The position numbers and the translations under genes were made by a program. Positions 36,962 through 45,498 of a stretch of 64,000 nucleotides of DNA are shown here, in pieces. Source of the stretch: Gp13-AA77 sp036521995. GTDB taxonomy: Bacteria; Acidobacteriota; Terriglobia; UBA7540. How positions within the stretch are numbered: the first letter of the stretch is position 1; every line of letters starts with the position of its first letter. The notes beneath the pieces are model-generated. The model searched no databases, was not told the DNA's origin, and worked only from the letters and a program-made list of their open reading frames with translations. The stretch is taken from assembly GCA_036521995.1 (NCBI GenBank), contig DATDGR010000179.1:1-64000 (forward strand). The letters are read 5' to 3'.

Positions 36962-37660
36962 ATGAACCCTCCGCATGAGCGACAGGACCGGCGGCTGATG
37001 CGCAAGATGTTCGGCACTATCGCGCCCCGCTACGATCTCGTCACGCGTTTTTTCTCCTATGGCATGGACCGCCGTTGGAAGCGGCTCGGCGTGACCAAAG
37101 CGCTGCTCCCTGAAGAGGCGTTGGTGCTGGACCTGGCCTGCGGTACCGGCGACTTTTCCCAACTGGTGCTACAGCGCCTGCCCCGCGCGCGCGCCATTGC
37201 CGTGGATCTCACCGAGCCGATGCTGCGCCTGGCCCGCAGGCGGGGTCTGACCGAAGCGGTCTGCGGCGACGCCAGCGCCTTGCCCTTCGCCGACGGTTCG
37301 TTTCATGGCGTTTTCATCGGCTACGGCCTGCGGAATTTCCCCAATCTCAGGGCGGCGCTCGGGGAGATCGCGCGCGTCACGTGTCCGGGCGGGCTTATGG
37401 TGAGCCTGGATTTTTTCCTGCCGGCGAACCGCGTGCTACGCCAGCTCTATCTCGGATATCTGTATGCGCAGGGCGCTTTCTGGGGAACGCTGCTGCATGG
37501 ACGGCCGCGCGTCTACACCTACATTCCGGATTCGCTGCGGAGTTTCGTCTCTATGGAGGATTTGTCTTCACTACTGCGGCGGATGGGATACGCTCAGGTG
37601 GAGGCGTGCGCGTATGTCTTTGGTGGCATCGGGCTGCATTGGGCGGTCAAGGGGGGGTAA
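36962..37660 (+). CDS. ubiE: Demethylmenaquinone/ubiquinone C-methyltransferase
   Basis: 232 residues. Class I SAM methyltransferase with the family-specific APRYDLVTRFFSYGMDRRWK start (21-40), SAM motif VLDLACGTGDFS, the GYGLRNF motif and YIPDSLRSF. It methylates demethylmenaquinone (MenG role) and/or the ubiquinone precursor. The respiratory cluster in this window (alternative complex III) works with menaquinol in many bacteria, so MenG is the likelier role. Divergent from trpS; the nitrilase gene follows after 58 bp. Confidence 0.92.
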   Translation: MNPPHERQDRRLMRKMFGTIAPRYDLVTRFFSYGMDRRWKRLGVTKALLPEEALVLDLACGTGDFSQLVLQRLPRARAIAVDLTEPMLRLARRRGLTEAVCGDASALPFADGSFHGVFIGYGLRNFPNLRAALGEIARVTCPGGLMVSLDFFLPANRVLRQLYLGYLYAQGAFWGTLLHGRPRVYTYIPDSLRSFVSMEDLSSLLRRMGYAQVEACAYVFGGIGLHWAVKGG

Positions 37661-37718
37661 TCGAGGTGAGCCGCCGCGACCGGCGTCGCTCGGCACAGAA
37701 TCGGGGTGAGGCTACAAC

Positions 37719-38552
37719 ATGAAAATCGCAGCCGTGCAGATGGACGTGAAGATCTTCGATAAGGCGCATAACCTGAGGGTGGTGCTCGAAAAGCTGGTCC
37801 AGGCCCACCGCGCTGGGGCCAGCCTGGTGGTTTTTCCGGAGTGCGCGCTGACCGGTTACTGCTTTTCGAGCCGCGAGGAGGCGTGGCCGCTGGCGGAGAC
37901 CATTCCAGGTCCGACCACCGAGAAGGTCGCGATCGCCGCCCGGGAGCTCGGCTGCACCGTCGTGCTGGGGATGCTCGAAAAGCAGGGAGAGCAGCTTTAC
38001 AATGCGACGGCGGTTATCACGCCGCAGGGCGTCCTCGGCAGCTACCGCAAGATCCACCTGCCTTGCCTCGGCATCGACCGTTACGATTCGCCGGGCGACA
38101 AGCCCTTCTCGGTCTTCGACACGCCGGCAGGCAAGCTGGGTATCAACATCTGCTTCGATTGCAGCTTTCCCGAGTCCGGCCGCGTGCTGAAGCTGCAGGG
38201 CGCGCAGATTCTGGCCATCCCCACCAACTGGCCCGTGGCGGCCGACAGCTGGGCTCACACGCCCTTCGTGCGCGCCACCGAGAACCACATGATCGTGGTG
38301 GCCGCCGATCGCGTCGGAGAAGAGCGCGGCTACCGCTTCGTTGGCCATTCGCAAATTGTGGACCCCGAGGGCCGGCTGCTGGCGTCGGCCGACGATAAGG
38401 AAGAAACCGTGCTCGTGGCGGAGGTCGACCCCGCCTTCTCAGACCGGAACCGGGTGGTGAGGGTGCCGGGCGAATACGAGTTCGACCGCCTGGCCGCTCG
38501 GAGGCCGGAAATGTACGGCCCGATCACCGCCTCGGCCCCTCCACGCGACTGA
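37719..38552 (+). CDS. Carbon-nitrogen hydrolase (nitrilase superfamily)
   Basis: 277 residues with the complete catalytic set: Glu41 in FPECALTGYC, Lys111 in SYRKIHLP, Cys145 in GINICFDCSFPE. The alpha-beta-beta-alpha sandwich is full length. Members cleave amides, N-carbamyl groups or nitriles; omega-amidase/N-carbamoylputrescine-like activity is plausible, but the substrate cannot be read. Probably cytoplasmic and cotranscribed with ubiE. Confidence 0.92.
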   Translation: MKIAAVQMDVKIFDKAHNLRVVLEKLVQAHRAGASLVVFPECALTGYCFSSREEAWPLAETIPGPTTEKVAIAARELGCTVVLGMLEKQGEQLYNATAVITPQGVLGSYRKIHLPCLGIDRYDSPGDKPFSVFDTPAGKLGINICFDCSFPESGRVLKLQGAQILAIPTNWPVAADSWAHTPFVRATENHMIVVAADRVGEERGYRFVGHSQIVDPEGRLLASADDKEETVLVAEVDPAFSDRNRVVRVPGEYEFDRLAARRPEMYGPITASAPPRD

Positions 38553-38625
38553 CGCGCGGCAACAAACCGGGTGAGGCCGAAGAACACGGACCCGGCCATC
38601 GGGCCTTGAGTTTTTCCGCTTAACG

Positions 38626-40548
38626 CTACAAGCGGCAGATCAGCAGTTCGCGCTCGTAAATGATCTCGGAGGGCAGGCGGTCGTGTAGATCGAAAAACAG
38701 CTCCTCGTGCCCGATGACTTCGGCGCGCCAGGCAGCGCGATCGAAGGCTTGCAATTTCTCGAATTGCTCCTTCGAGAAGTCGAGGCCCTTCCATTCCATG
38801 TCCTCGTAATGAGGCATCCAGCCGATCGGGGTCTCTTTGGCAACAGCACGGCCACGCGCTCGATCCACGATCCATTTCAGCACCCGCATGTTTTCGCCGA
38901 AGCCCGGCCACAGGAAACTGCCCTCAGCGTCCTTGCGGAACCAGTTTACGTGGAAGATGCGGGGCGTCTCGCTGATCAAGCGCTGCATCTGGATCCAGTG
39001 CCGGAAGTAATCGCCCATGTGATACCCGCAGAAGGGCAGCATGGCCATCGGATCGCGGCGAACGTGGCCGGTAGCCCCGGCGGCGGCGGCGGTGGTCTCT
39101 GAGCCCATAGTGGCGCCCACGTAAACGCCAGCGCTCCAGTTGAAGGCCTGGTAGACCAGCGGCATGGTGGTGGCGCGGCGGCCGCCGAAGATGATGGCGC
39201 TGATCGGCACGCCGTCCGGATCTTGCCACGCCGGGTCGATGGTCGGACACTGCGAGGCGGGTGCGGTAAAGCGGGCGTTGGGATGCGAGGCTTTGGCGCC
39301 GGTCTCCTTCGCGATCTGCGGCGTCCATCGCTGGCCGCGCCAGTCGAGGCATTCGGCGGGCGGCTCGTCGGTCATGCCCTCCCACCACACGCCTCCCTCG
39401 GGTGTGAGCCCGACGTTGGTGAAGATCGTGTTCCTGGCCAGGGTGGCCATCGCGTTCCGGTTGGTCTTCACCGAGGTTCCGGGGGCGACGCCGAAGAAAC
39501 CTGTCTCGGGATTGATGCCGCGCAGACGGCCGTTGGCGTCGGGCTTGATCCAGGCGATGTCGTCTCCCACCGTCCACACCTTCCAGCCGTCGAATCCCGC
39601 CGGCGGTATCAGCATGGCGAAGTTCGTTTTGCCACAGGCGCTGGGGAAAGCAGCCGCCACGTAAGTCTTCTCGCCTGCCGGGCTTTCGACTCCCAGAATC
39701 AGCATGTGCTCCGCCATCCAACCCTGGTCGCGGGCAAGATTGGAAGCGATGCGAAGGGCGAAGCATTTCTTTCCCAAAAGAGCATTGCCGCCGTAACCCG
39801 AGCCGTACGACCAGATCTCGCGAGTCTCCGGGAAGTGCACAATATATTTCTTCTGGTTACAGGGCCAGGGCACGTCTTTTTGCCCTGGAGAGAGCGGAAC
39901 GCCTACCGTGTGCATACACGGCACCACGCGCTTTACGTCCTTGTCAATTTCTTTGAAAACCGGCAGCCCGATGTGGGTCATGATGCGCATGTTGGCCACT
40001 ACGTACGGCGAATCGGTGAGTTGTACGCCGATCTGCGACATCGGCGTGCCGGTCGGACCCATGCTGAAGGGCAGCACGTACATGGTGCGTCCGCGCATAG
40101 AGCCGTCGAAGATCTCCTTCAGTTCGCGGCGCATCTTGAAGGGATCTTCCCAGTTATTGGTGGGACCAGCCATCGCCTTCGAGTATGAGCAGATGAACGT
40201 GCGGTCTTCGACGCGGGCCACGTCGCCTGGGTCAGACCGCGCATAGTAACAGCCGGGCCACAGATCCTGGTTCAGCTTGATGAAGGTGCCGCTCGCTATC
40301 ATCTGGGAGCAGACGGCCTCGTACTCCCCTTCGGAGCCGTCCACCCAGTGAATCGCGGCCGGCTTGGTGAGCCGGGCCATCTTCTCGACCCAACGAAGAA
40401 GATGGCTATTGACACTCAAAGGCTGCGACACGTCGCGTTCGTGCGCAGCGCCGGTCCAATCAGTCTTGGTGCCGGATGCCGTTTCTCGGCGATCGCTCAC
40501 GTCGGGAGAGGTCGGCAAGGGAAAAGTGTGGAGCGCTGTCTCATTCAT
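38626..40548 (-). CDS. pckG: Phosphoenolpyruvate carboxykinase (GTP)
   Basis: 640 residues from ATG 40548 (CGAGGGA 7 bases upstream; the frame is open further). GTP-type signatures: the GSMRGRTMYVLPFSMGP region, the catalytic loop with the P-loop FPSACGKTNFAML, the metal-binding VWTVGDDIAWIKP, and FFGVAPGTS. It makes phosphoenolpyruvate from oxaloacetate at the head of gluconeogenesis. The nearest good promoter on this strand is at 41162-41134, implying a leader of about 580 nt that contains repeat array D. Confidence 0.96.
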   Translation of the reverse strand: MNETALHTFPLPTSPDVSDRRETASGTKTDWTGAAHERDVSQPLSVNSHLLRWVEKMARLTKPAAIHWVDGSEGEYEAVCSQMIASGTFIKLNQDLWPGCYYARSDPGDVARVEDRTFICSYSKAMAGPTNNWEDPFKMRRELKEIFDGSMRGRTMYVLPFSMGPTGTPMSQIGVQLTDSPYVVANMRIMTHIGLPVFKEIDKDVKRVVPCMHTVGVPLSPGQKDVPWPCNQKKYIVHFPETREIWSYGSGYGGNALLGKKCFALRIASNLARDQGWMAEHMLILGVESPAGEKTYVAAAFPSACGKTNFAMLIPPAGFDGWKVWTVGDDIAWIKPDANGRLRGINPETGFFGVAPGTSVKTNRNAMATLARNTIFTNVGLTPEGGVWWEGMTDEPPAECLDWRGQRWTPQIAKETGAKASHPNARFTAPASQCPTIDPAWQDPDGVPISAIIFGGRRATTMPLVYQAFNWSAGVYVGATMGSETTAAAAGATGHVRRDPMAMLPFCGYHMGDYFRHWIQMQRLISETPRIFHVNWFRKDAEGSFLWPGFGENMRVLKWIVDRARGRAVAKETPIGWMPHYEDMEWKGLDFSKEQFEKLQAFDRAAWRAEVIGHEELFFDLHDRLPSEIIYERELLICRL

Positions 40549-40699
40549 GGTTTTTCCCTCGAATTGGTGTGGTGACAAATCTTTACGAATTAGTTTACGC
40601 CGCGAAGCAGGGAAACGCAAGCGACGCGAGGGGTTAGCGGGTTAGCGGAGCTGGCAGAAGAGGGGCCGGAAAGATCCTGGGAGAAGCCTGACAGGATTT

Positions 40700-40912
40700 G
40701 GCTTTGGGCGCGGATGCGGGTGTGGTCGCATGTTGCGCCTAACATTCAGATTCTTAAGCTCTTACCCCAAAACGAGCGGGCTAAGACGTGCGTCGTAGTT
40801 TGGCTTTGGATGTAGCCCAACTGTTGTTGATTCCAAAAGACTTGTTGGCTTTGGCCTAGCCCCCCCTTTTTGAACGATCTATTGATTCTAATGGACTTGT
40901 TGGCTTTGGGAT
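40700..40912 (-). repeat. Variant dispersed repeat, array D (CCAAAGCC type)
   Basis: On the minus strand CCAAAGCC occurs at 40909-40902, 40854-40847, 40809-40802 and 40707-40700. The first two are followed by an AAGTC-N2-TTRGAATCAA core; the two 28-bp units (40882-40909 and 40827-40854) match at 25 positions. The core is shared with arrays A-C but the ACGAACC heptamer is replaced. A C7T5 run (40860-40871) lies between units. The spacings (55, 45, 102 bp) are not helically phased. The rest of 40549-41228 holds no gene I can support. Confidence 0.75.
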
Positions 40913-41133
40913 AAGGAATCTTTTTTTGCGGATTTTCCAGACTTCGCTAAGATATTAGCCTAATTAAGTAGCCTAAGCCTCTCCTGCCGACAGCTCCGAA
41001 AGGGGCCTCGGCTTCGGCTCGATCGCCGGGCAGCGCCAGCCCTGGGCTCAAGTGGCCAAACCCGGTCGGGATCGAAGCGCGTCTCACCAACAGGCTCCTC
41101 GGAGACATCTAACCGTACGCTTATGTATTGTAC

Positions 41134-41162
41134 AGTATACGCCCTCGAATTGGCGATGTCAA
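41134..41162 (-). promoter_or_regulatory. Near-consensus sigma70 promoter, minus strand
   Basis: Read on the minus strand: TTGACA (41162-41157), 17-base spacer, TATACT (41139-41134). Just downstream GTATACTGTACAATAC is an imperfect inverted repeat (GTAT and ATAC ends) overlapping the -10, like an operator. It points at pckG through array D. It could serve pckG or a separate short RNA. Confidence 0.7.
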
Positions 41163-41228
41163 GACTGTTCCGGGTGTAAGGCACTTTACCGCGGATTCTA
41201 GGCACCGTCATCGGCTCTGGGCCAGTCT

Positions 41229-41744
41229 CTAGGACTCGAATTGGCGGCGCACGTTCTGAGATTTCTCCGACACCGACCGCGCCAGGCTCGCCTTGTGCTC
41301 GATGAGTTTGTGGGCCAGCTTCGAGTCGCCCAGGGCCAGGATCTGCACCGCCAGGATGGCCGCGTTTACGGCTCCGGGCTTGCCGATCGCGGTGCAGGCC
41401 ACGGGAACGCCTCCAGGCATCTGGACGATGGAAAGGAGCGAATCCAGACCGCCCAGGGTGGTGGTGGCCATCGGCACGCCGATGACCGGCAACGTAGTCT
41501 CTGCTGCAATCACGCCGCCCAGGTGTGCCGCTCCCCCGGCGCCGATGATAATCACCTTCAGCCCGCGCTCGATAGCGGTGCGGGCATATTCCGAGGTCCC
41601 CGCCGGCGATCGGTGAGCCGAGGAGATTTCGACCTCGAAGGGCACACCGAACTTCTTGAGGGTTGCCGCCGCCTCGCTCATCACCGGCAAGTCTGAGTCA
41701 CTGCCCATCAGAATGCCGACCAACGGTCCGCCCGCTGCCACCAT
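41229..41744 (-). CDS. purE: N5-carboxyaminoimidazole ribonucleotide mutase
   Basis: 171 residues from ATG 41744; GGGGAGG ends two bases before it, so the GTG one codon on may be the true start. Class I PurE: GILMGSDSDLPVMSEA, EISSAHRSPAGT (catalytic His), IIIGAGGAAHLGGVIAAETT, PVIGVPM, IVQMPGGVPVACTAIG. It moves the carboxyl of N5-CAIR to C4 in purine synthesis. purD lies 74 bp upstream on the same strand, but no purK is nearby. Confidence 0.96.
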   Translation of the reverse strand: MVAAGGPLVGILMGSDSDLPVMSEAAATLKKFGVPFEVEISSAHRSPAGTSEYARTAIERGLKVIIIGAGGAAHLGGVIAAETTLPVIGVPMATTTLGGLDSLLSIVQMPGGVPVACTAIGKPGAVNAAILAVQILALGDSKLAHKLIEHKASLARSVSEKSQNVRRQFES

Positions 41745-41818
41745 AACCTCCCCACTCTTTCGACCGAGACCCCGCATCATCGCACCGCTGGCCCGAGGCC
41801 CTTTTGGTGCTCGTGCCC

Positions 41819-43165
41819 TTATGGACGCTTCGAGGCTGCGGGAAATTGCGGTTTGACCCGCAGGGGCAGCTCGCGTACGGGCTTGGAGTTCACCGATTTC
41901 CTCAGGCCCTTGACCCCGATGTCGCGGCGATAATGCATTCCCTCAAAGCTGATCTTCTCGGCGGCGGCATACGCCCGCTGGATGGCAGCAGGCAAGTCCT
42001 CCGCCACCGCCGTCACGCCCAACACGCGGCCTCCGGCGGTCACCAACTGATGATTCTCCACCCTGGTGCCGGCATGAAAGAGCTTCACGCCGCCGATCGA
42101 TTCGGCGCTCGCATAGCCCGAGATCACCTGGCCAACTTCAGGTTTCCCGGGATAGCCCCGCGACGCCAACACCACACAAACGGCGGGATTGGGCGTCCAA
42201 TGCGCTTGCGTAGAGGCCAGATGCCCGACCCGTACCGCCAGGAGCAGGTCTACAAGGTCCGACCGCAACCGCATCAAGATGGGCTGCGCCTCGGGATCTC
42301 CCAGGCGCACGTTGTATTCAAGCACTTTCGGGCCTTGGGCCGTCAGCATCAAGCCGCAGTAGAGAAAGCCACTGTAGGCGGCGCCTTCGGCGGCCATCCC
42401 TTTCAGCGTCGCCCGCACGATACCAGCGAGAATCTCGCTGCGCAGCTTCCCGGTGAGAATGGAATTGTCGCTATAGGCGCCCATCCCGCCGGTGTTCGGC
42501 CCTTGGTCGCCATCGAACAGCCGCTTGTGGTCCTGCGCCGGCACCAGCTCGAGAACGTCACGCCCATCGGTGAGGACGATAAACGACAGCTCCTCGCCGG
42601 CCAGGCACTCTTCGATCACTACCCGCTCGCCGGCTTCTCCCAGGGTTTGGCGGCGCATGAAGTCATCCAGGGTGCTTTCCGCCTTCTCTCGGTCCGGGGC
42701 GATCACCACGCCCTTGCCGGCAGCAAGACCGTCCGCCTTGATCACCAGGGGATAGGTGAAACCCTGGAGCGCCCGCACGGCTTGTTCGAAGGTGCCGGCA
42801 GCAGCGAAGCGGGCCGTCGGGATGCTTTGCCGCTCCATGAACTCCTTGGCGAAGATTTTGCTTCCCTCCAGCCGCGCCGCCGCCTTCGAAGGCCCGATGA
42901 TGGCGCGCCCTGCCCGCTCGAACTCATCCACCACGCCCGAGACCAGCGGAGCTTCAGGCCCGATCACGGTCAGGCCGGCGTCGAGCGCGTTCGCAAGTTC
43001 GAGAATCGCGGCCGGACTGGAGGCGTCCACCGGCACGCACTCAGCCTCCTGCGCGATGCCGGCGTTTCCCGGTGCGCAATAGATCTCCTCCATGCGCGGG
43101 CTCTCGCGCAGTTTCCAAGTCAACGCGTGTTCGCGGCCCCCGGAGCCGATTACCAGGATCTTCAT
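41819..43165 (-). CDS. purD: Phosphoribosylamine-glycine ligase (GARS)
   Basis: 448 residues, an ATP-grasp enzyme. MKILVIGSGGREHALTWKL (N domain), TVIGPEAPLVSGVVDEF, the ATP-binding loop PLVIKADGLAAGKGVV, DHKRLFDGDQGPNTGGMGAY, and the Mg site LEYNVRLGDPEAQ. The usual C-terminus is followed by about 20 extra basic residues (after KGLRKSV). It joins glycine to phosphoribosylamine. Expected to be cotranscribed with purE. Confidence 0.96.
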   Translation of the reverse strand: MKILVIGSGGREHALTWKLRESPRMEEIYCAPGNAGIAQEAECVPVDASSPAAILELANALDAGLTVIGPEAPLVSGVVDEFERAGRAIIGPSKAAARLEGSKIFAKEFMERQSIPTARFAAAGTFEQAVRALQGFTYPLVIKADGLAAGKGVVIAPDREKAESTLDDFMRRQTLGEAGERVVIEECLAGEELSFIVLTDGRDVLELVPAQDHKRLFDGDQGPNTGGMGAYSDNSILTGKLRSEILAGIVRATLKGMAAEGAAYSGFLYCGLMLTAQGPKVLEYNVRLGDPEAQPILMRLRSDLVDLLLAVRVGHLASTQAHWTPNPAVCVVLASRGYPGKPEVGQVISGYASAESIGGVKLFHAGTRVENHQLVTAGGRVLGVTAVAEDLPAAIQRAYAAAEKISFEGMHYRRDIGVKGLRKSVNSKPVRELPLRVKPQFPAASKRP

Positions 43166-43353
43166 AAGCGGCGGTTAAGTTATCGAGAATCGGGCATACT
43201 TGTCAAACCCCCGCTTCCACAGCCTCAGCGCCGGCGGTCAGCGCGCCGGTAGACTGCCTCGACGGCCTACTAAGGAGTCGTTTCTCGATCTTCTTCCGCC
43301 CTTTTTGCAGCTTAATCCAAGGTACCAGCTCGTCAAGAAACGTTCTCCAGCCG

Positions 43354-43460
43354 TGTCATTCCGACGCCGAGCCAGGCGGAGGAATCTCTCGCTCTGAAAG
43401 ACGAGCAATGCGAGTTTTCCTTCCCTTCGCTCAGGATCGCCAAGGGCTCCTCCAATGACA
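43354..43460 (+). repeat. REP-like element with TGTCATT / AATGACA ends
   Basis: TGTCATTCCGA (43354-43364) and an inverted AATGACA (43454-43460) enclose an internal hairpin (CTCGCTCTGAAAGACGAG). It is the same style as the 33689 element but with a different body. It lies in the 422-bp gap between purD and etfA, in which I see no gene. Confidence 0.6.
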
Positions 43461-43587
43461 GACGGGCGCGTTTTCAATGCATTGCTAAATAAAGGTTGTA
43501 GTATCAACAACATGCCCGTTTCATGGTGCAGGTGTCATGAGGCAAGTCAAGGCCCAAGGGCGCAGTCGGGATCATGCAAGAAAGCTC

Positions 43588-44580
43588 CTAGCCCGCCTTG
43601 GCCTTCTGGATTTCCTCAATGAGGGGCGGGACAATCTCAAACAGGTCGCCGACCACCCCGTAGGTGGCTACTTCAAAGATGGGCGCTTCCCGATCCTTGT
43701 TGACGGCCAGTACGTTGCGAGAGCCCTTCATGCCCACCTGATGCTGGATCGCCCCTGAGATGCCGAGTGCCACGTAGAGCTTGGGGGCCACGGTTTGGCC
43801 GGAGCTTCCGATCTGACGGTCCATGGGCAGCCAGCCCCCGTCGCAAATGGGGCGCGAAGCGCCGATCTCTCCGCCCAAGGCCTCGGCCAGTTTGCGGGCA
43901 AGGTCGACGTTTTCCGGAGCTTTGATGCCGCGTCCCACCGCCACGATGATCTCCGCCTGCGTCAGGTCCACGGCCTGCTTGGCCTCGCGGAAACGTTCAC
44001 CAGGCCGGGCGCGAACCTGCTCAGCCGCTACGGCCGCCGTCACGGTTGTGACCGGAGCCGCCGCCACCCCGCGCTTCACGGCATCCTCGCGGAACGAGCC
44101 GGCTTGAAAGGAGACCAGGTGGGGAGGCTCACCCGTGAATTCCACGTCCGCGTTGAACTTACCCTGAAAGACTTGCCGCACGAAAACCAGCCGGCCGTCC
44201 TGCTTCCGGTAGCTCAAGCAGTCGCTGATGAAACCGACGCCCAGCGCGGCTGCCAGCTTGGGCGCGAAATCGCGGACCTGATAGGTATGGCTGAACACCG
44301 CGTAATGCGGCTGGCGCGACCGGATTGCCTCAGCGAGAGCCAGGGCATATCCATCCGGCGTGTATTCGGCGAGCGATGGAGATTCGACCGCGAGCACGCC
44401 CTCCGCTTCCACCACAGCTAATTCTGACGCCGGCGTGGATAGGTTGTTCCCAAGCAGCGCCACGGTTACGCTGCCGCCGATCTCTTCCGCAATCTTCTGC
44501 CCGGCGGCAATGGCCTCCCACGTGGGCCGGGTGATCTTTCCACCTTGCTGTTCGGCGAAAACCAGAATTTCGTTGTTCAT
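43588..44580 (-). CDS. etfA: Electron transfer flavoprotein alpha subunit
   Basis: 330 residues. An N-terminal adenine-nucleotide alpha-hydrolase-like domain (EILVFAEQQGGKITRPTWEA) is followed by the FAD domain with the ETF-alpha signature region (LYVALGISGAIQHQVGM, then NKDREAPIFEVATYGVVGDL). With EtfB it passes electrons from acyl-CoA and other dehydrogenases to the quinone pool. The two genes are 25 bp apart. Confidence 0.95.
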   Translation of the reverse strand: MNNEILVFAEQQGGKITRPTWEAIAAGQKIAEEIGGSVTVALLGNNLSTPASELAVVEAEGVLAVESPSLAEYTPDGYALALAEAIRSRQPHYAVFSHTYQVRDFAPKLAAALGVGFISDCLSYRKQDGRLVFVRQVFQGKFNADVEFTGEPPHLVSFQAGSFREDAVKRGVAAAPVTTVTAAVAAEQVRARPGERFREAKQAVDLTQAEIIVAVGRGIKAPENVDLARKLAEALGGEIGASRPICDGGWLPMDRQIGSSGQTVAPKLYVALGISGAIQHQVGMKGSRNVLAVNKDREAPIFEVATYGVVGDLFEIVPPLIEEIQKAKAG

Positions 44581-44605
44581 GGCATCCGTGCCCCGTGTCC
44601 TGGGG

Positions 44606-45385
44606 CTAGAGAACCCGCGCTTCGTTCTTTAGCTTGTCCACCAGCTTGGCGGCGATCTCCTTACCGCTGCCCTCGAAAAATTCCGTCTTGGAGCGCTTCT
44701 CCGGCACATAGACGCGCGTGATCTTCTGTTGCGGCGCGAGATCCCCCGCCGTCAGGCCGAGGTCCGCCAGGCCCACCTTGCGAATGGGCTTGGTCTTAGC
44801 TGACATGATGCCCTTCAAGGTGGCGTAGCGCGGTTTGTTGATGCCGGACTGGATGGTGAGCAGGGCAGGGAGCGGCATTTCGATCCACTGGAACCAGCCC
44901 GCCTCCAGCTCGCGCTTCACTTTGATCGACCCGCCCTGCACCTCGATTTGCATGATGATGGTGGAGTGCGGCAGGCCCATGAGCTCGGCCATGATCACTC
45001 CCGTTTGGGCGAACCCAAAATCCTCCGACTGAAGGCCGGTAACGACCAGGTCGGGCTTCTCCGCTTCGAGCGCGCGGGCCATCACCCGCGCCGTTCCGAA
45101 AGCGTCGAGACCGGCGAAGGCTGGGTCATCGAGGTGCAGGGCACGGTCTGCGCCTTTTGCCAGCGCCTCCTTAATAGCTTGCTGAGCGCGCGCCGGCCCG
45201 AGCGAACAGACCACCACCTCTCCACCTTGAGCCTCCTTCAGGCGCAACGCTTCTTCGAGCGCGAAAATATCAGGCTCGTTAACTTCGAAGCTGATGTCGC
45301 TCTCTTGGATCCAGGTGCCGGCGGGGTTCAGCCGAAGCAGAGAATCACGAGCGGGAACTTGCTTGAGGCAGGCGACGATTTTCAT
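44606..45385 (-). CDS. etfB: Electron transfer flavoprotein beta subunit
   Basis: 259 residues: MKIVACLKQVPARDS at the start, EPDIFALEEALRLKE, DLVVTGLQSEDFGFAQTGVI (AMP/FAD-side loop), and the beta signature around REIEAGW-like RELEAGWFQWIEMPLPALLT. Partner of EtfA. The gene lies downstream of fabF, separated by an inverted repeat, so fatty-acid synthesis and the electron-transfer protein may be expressed separately. Confidence 0.95.
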   Translation of the reverse strand: MKIVACLKQVPARDSLLRLNPAGTWIQESDISFEVNEPDIFALEEALRLKEAQGGEVVVCSLGPARAQQAIKEALAKGADRALHLDDPAFAGLDAFGTARVMARALEAEKPDLVVTGLQSEDFGFAQTGVIMAELMGLPHSTIIMQIEVQGGSIKVKRELEAGWFQWIEMPLPALLTIQSGINKPRYATLKGIMSAKTKPIRKVGLADLGLTAGDLAPQQKITRVYVPEKRSKTEFFEGSGKEIAAKLVDKLKNEARVL

Positions 45386-45411
45386 AAGAAGCCGGTTGGC
45401 AGTCAGCGGTT

Positions 45412-45493
45412 GCGGTCGGCAGTGGTTCCTCCAGTCACCTCTCGGCGAACTTTTCAGGGTGCGCGATCCGCAATCACAATGACTGCCGACCGC
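45412..45493 (+). repeat. Inverted repeat between fabF and etfB
   Basis: GCGGTCGGCAGT (45412-45423) and ACTGCCGACCGC (45482-45493) are perfect 12-bp inverted copies 58 bp apart. The hairpin would lie in the message just after the fabF stop. There is no T-run. It may be a processing or attenuation element, or simply a short intergenic repeat of a common kind. Confidence 0.65.
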
Positions 45494-45498
45494 CTACC

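Noticed and set aside
38553..38625. Rho-independent terminator between the nitrilase gene and pckG
   Set aside because: A T5 run is present, but the GC-rich segment before it does not form a clean stem by eye.
41804..43252. Plus-strand open frame of 482 codons
   Set aside because: Exactly antisense to purD, which has all its motifs.
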